From positions 28,307,566 to 28,371,565 of the forward strand of contig CM055093.1 of NCBI GenBank assembly GCA_029204225.1: DNA of 64,000 nt. Direction: 5' to 3'. This document shows, in pieces, positions 58,705 through 64,000 of this stretch. Made by a program: the position numbers and the translations under genes. The stretch's first letter is position 1. Each line of letters starts with the position of its first letter. The DNA is from Diphasiastrum complanatum. Its lineage: Eukaryota > Streptophyta > Lycopodiopsida > Lycopodiales > Lycopodiaceae. The notes beneath the pieces are model-generated. The model was not told where the DNA came from. It made no database searches and saw only the letters and a list, made by a program, of their open reading frames with translations.

Positions 58705-59889
58705 ATGGAAGATGATAGAGTTGATATTTCGCTCAGTCCACCCATTGCTCTTCCATCACCACCACCCAGCCTTGTGCTTAATCCTACCCATAATCCGCCC
58801 AGTGGCTACCCGTTCGCCTGCTGGTACTTCCCCTTCTATGCAAGCTCGTATGGATAGTGTGGAAAAAACCGTCGCAGAGATGCGAGCAATGATGGTAGTT
58901 GGTGGTTATGTGTCTTCCTTGCAGTATGCTCCACCTTATCTGTCTTCTGTTGTTCGTCCTATGTTACCTCCACCCTATCCAGAAGACAAAGATATTAAAC
59001 CTATCCCGTTTCACTGGAAACGCTCCCCAATGCAATACTGATATCGTAGATCAATGGTTGCATAAGTGGGAAGAGTATTTTGATTTGAAACGGTCCCCAA
59101 ATGATGAGGGTTGGCGGGTCTGCAAAGCTGCTTACCATTTCACTGATTTTGCTGACAGGTGGTGGCACAAGTTGTTGAAGTCTAACTAGGCTCCATCCAC
59201 TTGGCTTGAGTTTTAGTGAGCTTTTAGAGCTTAGTTTATTCCTCCACATGAGCATGTGCGTGCGACGAATGCTTGGCTTTTGCATCGTCAGAGGCAGTAC
59301 ATGGTGCAGGAATATGCTGACATGTATCGTGAGATACTTATCAAGATTTCGGAAGAGATTCTTGAGTGGCTGGTAGTCCACAAGTTCATATTTGGCCTTC
59401 GTGTAGAGTTGAGGCCTTCGGTGCTTAATGAAGGGTGCAAGACCTTAGAAGAGGCAGTTGCTACAGCTCTCAACTTTGAAGGTAATGTGTGCACCAAGGC
59501 TGAATCTGGAGCGCCAAGCTGGCCTCAAAAGAAGGGTTCGCGAAAGTCTGGCCAAGCTGGTCAAAAAGGCTTTTCGTAGAAGTATCCTATCCAGATGCAA
59601 CAGACTTTGAAGTGCAAGGCAGGATTTCCTATGGCTCGTGTGCTTACGACAAGTCTCCCCTCAGTCCTGAACAAAAGGAAAAGGCCAAGAAAGACAGATT
59701 ATGTTTTTTCTGTCTTAGCAAGCATCTTTTCAAAGATTGTCCTCAACGTACGGGCAAGAAGCTCCATACTATGCAACGTCAAGATGAGGGCAAGGATGAG
59801 GAAATAATGGATGACTTGTTGGTAAGTGATGATGAGGACACTCGTCGTGTCATAACTGATATGCATGAGGGGAAAACTGGAAGGTCATG
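58705..59889 (+). pseudogene. Gypsy gag with short zinc knuckle
   Basis: ATG 58705 opens MEDDRVDISLSPPIALPSPP. The frame shifts at about 58850, again near 59040, and again near 59580. The capsid region includes IVDQWLHKWEEYFDLKR, HFTDFADRWWHKLL and RQRQYMVQEYADMYRE (a retrotrans_gag-type domain). The nucleocapsid knuckle reads CFFCLSKHLFKDC. This has CX2C-X3-H-X4-C spacing, one residue short of the canonical CX2CX4HX4C. Confidence 0.85.
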
Positions 59890-60590
59890 ACGTGCTCATC
59901 TTATTTGACATCGGTTCCTCACATAGTATCATTAATTCTCGTGTGGTGAGGAAATTTCACTTGGCTACTATTCCATATGATTACCAATATACTTTTGAGA
60001 TGCCAGATGGTAAGCGAACAAAGGTTTGGGATGAAAGAGTCTCTCGGGCATCTTTGTCTATTCAGACATATACCGAGAAGTTAGATTTTGAAATCACTAA
60101 ACTAGCTAAGTTTGATATTGTACTTGGTAAGCGGTGGCATGCAAGTAAGCAGCCCGCTATAGATTTTAAATCACATGTATATAAGTTTGGGCATGAGGGT
60201 ATGTCTCATGTCTTAAAGGGGGAGAGACCATCTGTTGAGGGTCCTCTTGTTACCTATATGCAAATAAAGATAATGGAGATTCAGTATTTGTGGTTGTGTT
60301 ATGTGAATGTTGATTCCAGTTTTGATTCTTATGTTGGTAATAATCAGATAAGCACACTCACTAATAAACCACAAGAAGCTTCATTTACTTTTGCATCTCC
60401 TAGTGCACATGTATTTGCATTACAGTCTAGATGTGACCCAGCAAGTGAGTTGGAGAAGTCCATCCGCACGCACTTCAAACATGTGCTAATTAGTAATATG
60501 CCAGAGGGATTGCCGCCTAGTCGGACGTTGATCATCATATTGAGCTTGTTCCAAGGGCAAGTCCAGTATGTAGGCCTCCTTATAGGATGA
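59865..60590 (+). pseudogene. Gypsy protease and linker
   Basis: The aspartic protease motif is LFDIGSSHSIIN near residue 15. The catalytic Asp is present, but the usual DTG/DSG is DIG. DFEITKLAKFDIVLGKRWH and the following linker match the plant chromovirus layout. The frame is open for 241 codons and overlaps RT in the next frame. Confidence 0.85.
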
Positions 60591-61873
60591 GCCTAAAAGA
60601 GGAAGAGGAAGTCAAAAATATGTTGGAGGAGTATCTCAAGTTGGGGTACATCCGTCCAAGTTATTCACCTTTCTCCTCTCCTATTTTACTTGTTAAAAAA
60701 AAGGAAGGTAGTTTTCAGATGTGTGTAGATTACAGGGGATTGAATAAGATCATTGTAAAGCACAGGTATCCGATGCCCAGGATTGATGATCTACTGGATG
60801 CGTTGCAAGGTGCAACCATTTTCAATAAGATAGATCTCAAAAGTGGATACCATCAAATACGGATTCGAGATGAAGACGTCCAAAAGACGGCCTTTTGAAC
60901 CCGTTTCGGTCATTATGAATTTTTGGTTATGCCATTTGGGTTAACCAATGCCCCAGCCATGTTCATGATGCTCATGAACGATGTCTTGCGAGACTATATG
61001 GGCAAGTTTGTCGTCAATTTTATTGACGATACATTGGTTTTTAGTAAAGCGGTTGAGGAGCATGAGATTCATCTCAAGACCGTTTTGGACAAGTTACAAG
61101 CTTCTGTCTTGTATGCCAATGTTCAGAAGACAGAGTTGTATAAGACTCGTGTCGAGTATTTGGGTCACGTAGTGACAGTTGAGGGTATTTCGGTTGATCC
61201 AGCTAAGGTGGCTGTGGTTAAGAAGTGGATGAGGCCTGCCGATATACGCCAATTACAGTCTTTCTTAGGCTTTTGTAAGTTCTATTGGCGGTTTGTTAGG
61301 AATTATTCCTGGATAGCTGCTCCTTTAACGGACCAGTTAAGAAAACACAACACTATGATTCGATGGGATGCTGAAGCTCAGCAACGTTTTGAGAACTTGA
61401 AGGAGTTTGTGGCCACGGCTCCAGTTCTCAAGATTGTGGATACCCATAAACCTTTTGACCTAGAGACGGATGCAAGTGGCATTGTCGTAGGTGCAGTGTT
61501 GAGCCAAGAGGGTAGACCAGTAGCCTTTGAGAGTAAGAAGTTGACACCAGCTCCTACACATGAGCAAGAGCTTTATGCGATTATACATGCGCTCAAGGTG
61601 TGGAGACATTATTTATATGGCGGCGAGTTTTATGTGTACACAGATCATCATACTTTAAGGTATTTTTGCACTCAGCCAAATTTGAAGGGCCGCCAAGCTT
61701 GGTGGGCCAAGCTGATGCAGGAATTTCATTTGAAAATTCGCTTCCGAAGAGGGAAGGAAAATGTGGTCACTGATGCACTATCTCGTATACTGCATCAGAT
61801 GAGCTTTACTATAGTTGACAGTGGTCTCATGGAGGAGATTAAGAAGGCTCAAGAAAAGGACCCGCATTGTTAG
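60587..61873 (+). pseudogene. Gypsy reverse transcriptase and RNase H
   Basis: One frame covers both domains, broken only by TGA at 60896 after QKTAF. RT motifs are [57 protein letters not shown], and NFIDDTLVFSK at the catalytic YxDD position (Phe replaces Tyr). RNase H shows DLETDASGIVVGAVLSQ, ESKKLTPAPTHEQELYAI and YTDHHTLRY. The frame ends at TAG 61871 just before the integrase. Confidence 0.93.
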
Positions 61874-61876
61874 CGT

Positions 61877-63277
61877 GTGTGGCCTAATGCGTGCAAGGTA
61901 GTCGACCAAACGAAAGAGTCAGTCGAGGCTGTCGCTTCCGTAGAGGCACACACCAGTATATTTTTAACATACACCGTGAAGGATGGTATGTTATTGAGAA
62001 ATAGAAAAGTTTTTGTGCCAGACATGAAGGATCTTCGTCGTAAGATACTTCATGAATGCCATGATAGTCCCTGCGCAGGGCACCTGGTATTGATAAGACC
62101 AGTGAGCTTTTGAGAAGGCATTATTTCTGGCCACGATTGTAGCGGGATGTAAGAGAGTATGTCCAGCGTTGCACGGCTTGTCAGGTGAACAAGGCCGAAA
62201 GAGTAAGTCCTCCAGGCTTGCTACATCCACTTGAGATACCTACAGGAAGGTGGGAAAGCATCTCTATGGATTTTATTGTTGGGCTACCCAAGACCCATAA
62301 TGGATTCAATTCCGTTATGGTAGTGGTAGACAGGTTTTTCAAGATAGCTCGTTTCATCGCAATGACCAAGAAGGGCACAGCTCCGCAAGTGGCTGAGTTG
62401 TTTATTCAGAATATTGTCAGGTTACATGGTCTTCCAAAGTCCATAGTTTCTGACAGGGATCCCAAGTTTACGAGAAATTTCTGGATTGAGGTGTTCGCCA
62501 AGTTGGGAACACAGTTGCGAATGAGTAGCTCTAAGCATCCTCAGACGGATGGCCAGATAGAGTGAGTGAATCAGATCTTGGAGGATATGCTTAGGGCATA
62601 TGTGAGTAGTACGCAAACAGATTGGATAAAGCATTTACCGCTATTGGAGTTCGCGTACAATGATAAGAGACATGCGTCCACTGGATTGAGTCCATTTGAG
62701 CTCAATTATGCTTTCAGGCTACTGAGTCCTACAATCATAGGAATTCTGCATAGGGTACCTAGTGTTGTAGAGTTTTTGGCTCAGATGCAGCAGAAGCTAG
62801 AATTGGCACGAGATAACTTGTCCAAAGCTGTAGCTAGGGCAGAGAGTTATGCTTGTGAGAACCGTACCTATCGAGAATTTGAGAATGGAGATTGGGTGCT
62901 ATGCACATGAAAGTGCGCCAAGTTATCTCCTAGGTATTGTGGACCATGGTTGATTATTAAGAAGGTGAGCCAAGTAGCTTATAAGCTACAGCTACCTGTT
63001 GGATGCAAGGTGCATCCAGTATTCCATGTTAGCAAACTGAAGAAATGTTTGCATGATGGTGATAGCCTGGTGGAAGTTCTAGTGTCTCTTGAGGAGAAAG
63101 ACACCACAGGTTATGGGCCAGACAGAATCCTAGATTGAAGGGAGCGACGATTGCGGAATCGTCTCCTTGAAGAGTATCTAGTGACCTGGAAAGGGCATCT
63201 GTTGTCAGATGCTATCTGGGAGATGCGACAGGCGTTGCAGAAGTCTTACCCAGAGTTTGTCATCGAGGACCGATGAC
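61877..63277 (+). pseudogene. Gypsy integrase with chromodomain-like tail
   Basis: The HHCC zinc region (HECHDSPCAGHL ... CTACQ) is split by a frame change at about 62090. The core has D in SMDFIVGLPK, D in VSDRDPKF and E in DGQIE. The next codon, normally Arg in DGQTERVNQ, is a TGA. Then come LLEFAYNDKRHASTGLSPFE, the GPWLIIKKVSQVAYKL module and HPVFHVSKLKKCLHDGD. A tail RRLRNRLLEEYLVTWKGH.. resembles a degenerate chromodomain. It ends with a stop at about 63275. Confidence 0.9.
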
Positions 63278-63297
63278 TTGCCAGAGGAGGGAAGGAT

Positions 63298-63776
63298 TGT
63301 TAGAGTCCAGTTACGACTCTATCATGACCTTCGCACGGCCGGTCACCAGAGGGCCTGAGGCCAAGTATTGGCAAGGGCCAGTGACCTAGGAGGACATCAG
63401 TCCCGAGTTGGGACCAGTGCGTCACGAGCAGTGACCCAGTGTGGTCGCCTGACAAGTTGTTAGAGATGCGGTGTGTCTTGACTATCGGGACCCTAGTCGC
63501 CAGTGACGAGATGCTAGCCGGCAAGTAGTCGGGGTGACCAAGAGGGTCACAGGTCCTTGGTGGGGCACGAGGGTGGTACCTTATGAGTCACTAAGTATTC
63601 ACAGGTCACAGGGGCCATGCATGCCATATGGACTGATCACCCACAGGTGGATGCCATGTGCCAGCTGACGGGAATAGTAGGTAGAAGGACTCAAAGAGGG
63701 GGTGCCTATGGTTGGGAGGTTCATTCTACACACCGGCTTCTAGGATTCACGAGCTTGGAGAGACTGGCCTGTGACA
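63298..63776 (+). repeat. Gypsy 3' LTR
   Basis: Collinear with 57465-57946. It begins TGTTAGAGTCC after the purine tract and ends ...CCTGTGACA. Confidence 0.93.
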
Positions 63777-63829
63777 CGAGATTGACGCTCCCAGCGTTTG
63801 GACCCTATCCTACATAGACGACACAATAG

Positions 63830-63848
63830 TGGCACCATTGTCGGGGAG
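63830..63848 (+). other. Decayed Tat/Athila-type primer-binding site
   Basis: TGGCACCATTGTCGGGGAG differs from TGGCGCCGTTGCCGGGGA, the tRNA primer site typical of plant Tat/Athila gypsy elements, only by transitions (G to A twice and C to T once). The first two changes are at CpG positions on one strand, as expected from methylcytosine decay. No LTR of such an element is visible to the left because the chromovirus occupies that place. Confidence 0.6.
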
Positions 63849-63883
63849 CGCCACACTCTCAATCTATTCTCAATCGAAGGAGG

Positions 63884-64000
<117 letters not shown>

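Larger units (their letters stand above)
57465..63776 (+). mobile_element. Full-length Ty3/gypsy chromovirus, 6.3 kb, mutated
   Basis: LTRs lie at 57465-57946 and 63298-63776 and are about 480 bp each. They look highly similar, with a limited set of substitutions and a small G-run indel. The primer site abuts the 5' LTR, and a purine tract (GAGGAGGGAAGG) abuts the 3' LTR. All domains are present in the order gag, protease, RT, RNase H, integrase, chromodomain-like tail. There are at least four frame changes and several in-frame stops. The flanks are CGGGG (left) and CGAGA (right), not a clean target duplication. Confidence 0.93.

Overview
The window is nuclear DNA from a land plant with a large, retrotransposon-packed genome. 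The evidence is two conserved plant genes with plant-type structure, plus Ty1/copia and Ty3/gypsy elements (chromovirus and Tat/Athila types) that mostly use the plant initiator-tRNA-Met primer-binding site TGGTATCA. The exact lineage cannot be fixed from this sequence. The divergence of the MYB gene hints at a non-angiosperm, but that is weak inference.

Two host genes are supported, both on the minus strand. A five-exon CCA1/LHY/REVEILLE-type single-MYB transcription factor lies at 16474-18353. A CCT3 (chaperonin TCP-1 subunit gamma) gene has an uninterrupted CDS at 53011-54681 and a probable non-coding first exon near 55.04-55.35 kb. They look unrelated in function and are separated by about 35 kb of repeats.

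Layout: 1-3.8 kb, decayed copia pol. 3.7-4.6 kb, an unrecognised 269-codon ORF (-). 4.6-5.9 kb, tandem repeats carrying two related hairpins. 6.0-6.6 kb, a TATA box and a small gag-like ORF whose start resembles the histone H3 tail. 6.6-11.1 kb, a Tat-like gypsy integrase (-) followed by a decayed coiled-coil ORF. 11.6-13.4 kb, two copia LTRs of one family in inverted orientation. 13.4-16.4 kb, AT-rich DNA with a strong 45-bp inverted repeat. 16.4-18.4 kb, the MYB gene. 19.7-25.0 kb, the most complete copia element. 25-29.9 kb, no gene. 29.9-30.5 kb, a possible solo LTR. 31.5-36.9 kb, a deleted chromovirus with an internal duplication and nested inverted LTRs of its own family. 38-41.7 kb, copia LTR/leader DNA dense in the G-box palindrome CACACGTGTG, then a gag ORF. 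42-50.4 kb, copia fragments, one nested inside another. 53.0-55.4 kb, CCT3. 55.4-57.4 kb, copia LTR/gag/protease. 57.5-63.8 kb, a full-length but mutated chromovirus. 63.8-64.0 kb, the primer-binding region of a Tat/Athila element and a CT tract.

All elements carry stops, frameshifts or deletions, so none looks autonomous. Recurrent themes are CT/GA tracts (inside LTRs, in a clock-type gene intron and in the CCT3 leader), duplicated primer-binding sites, nested insertion, and the repeated CACACGTGTG palindrome. No rRNA gene, tRNA gene or CRISPR array was seen.
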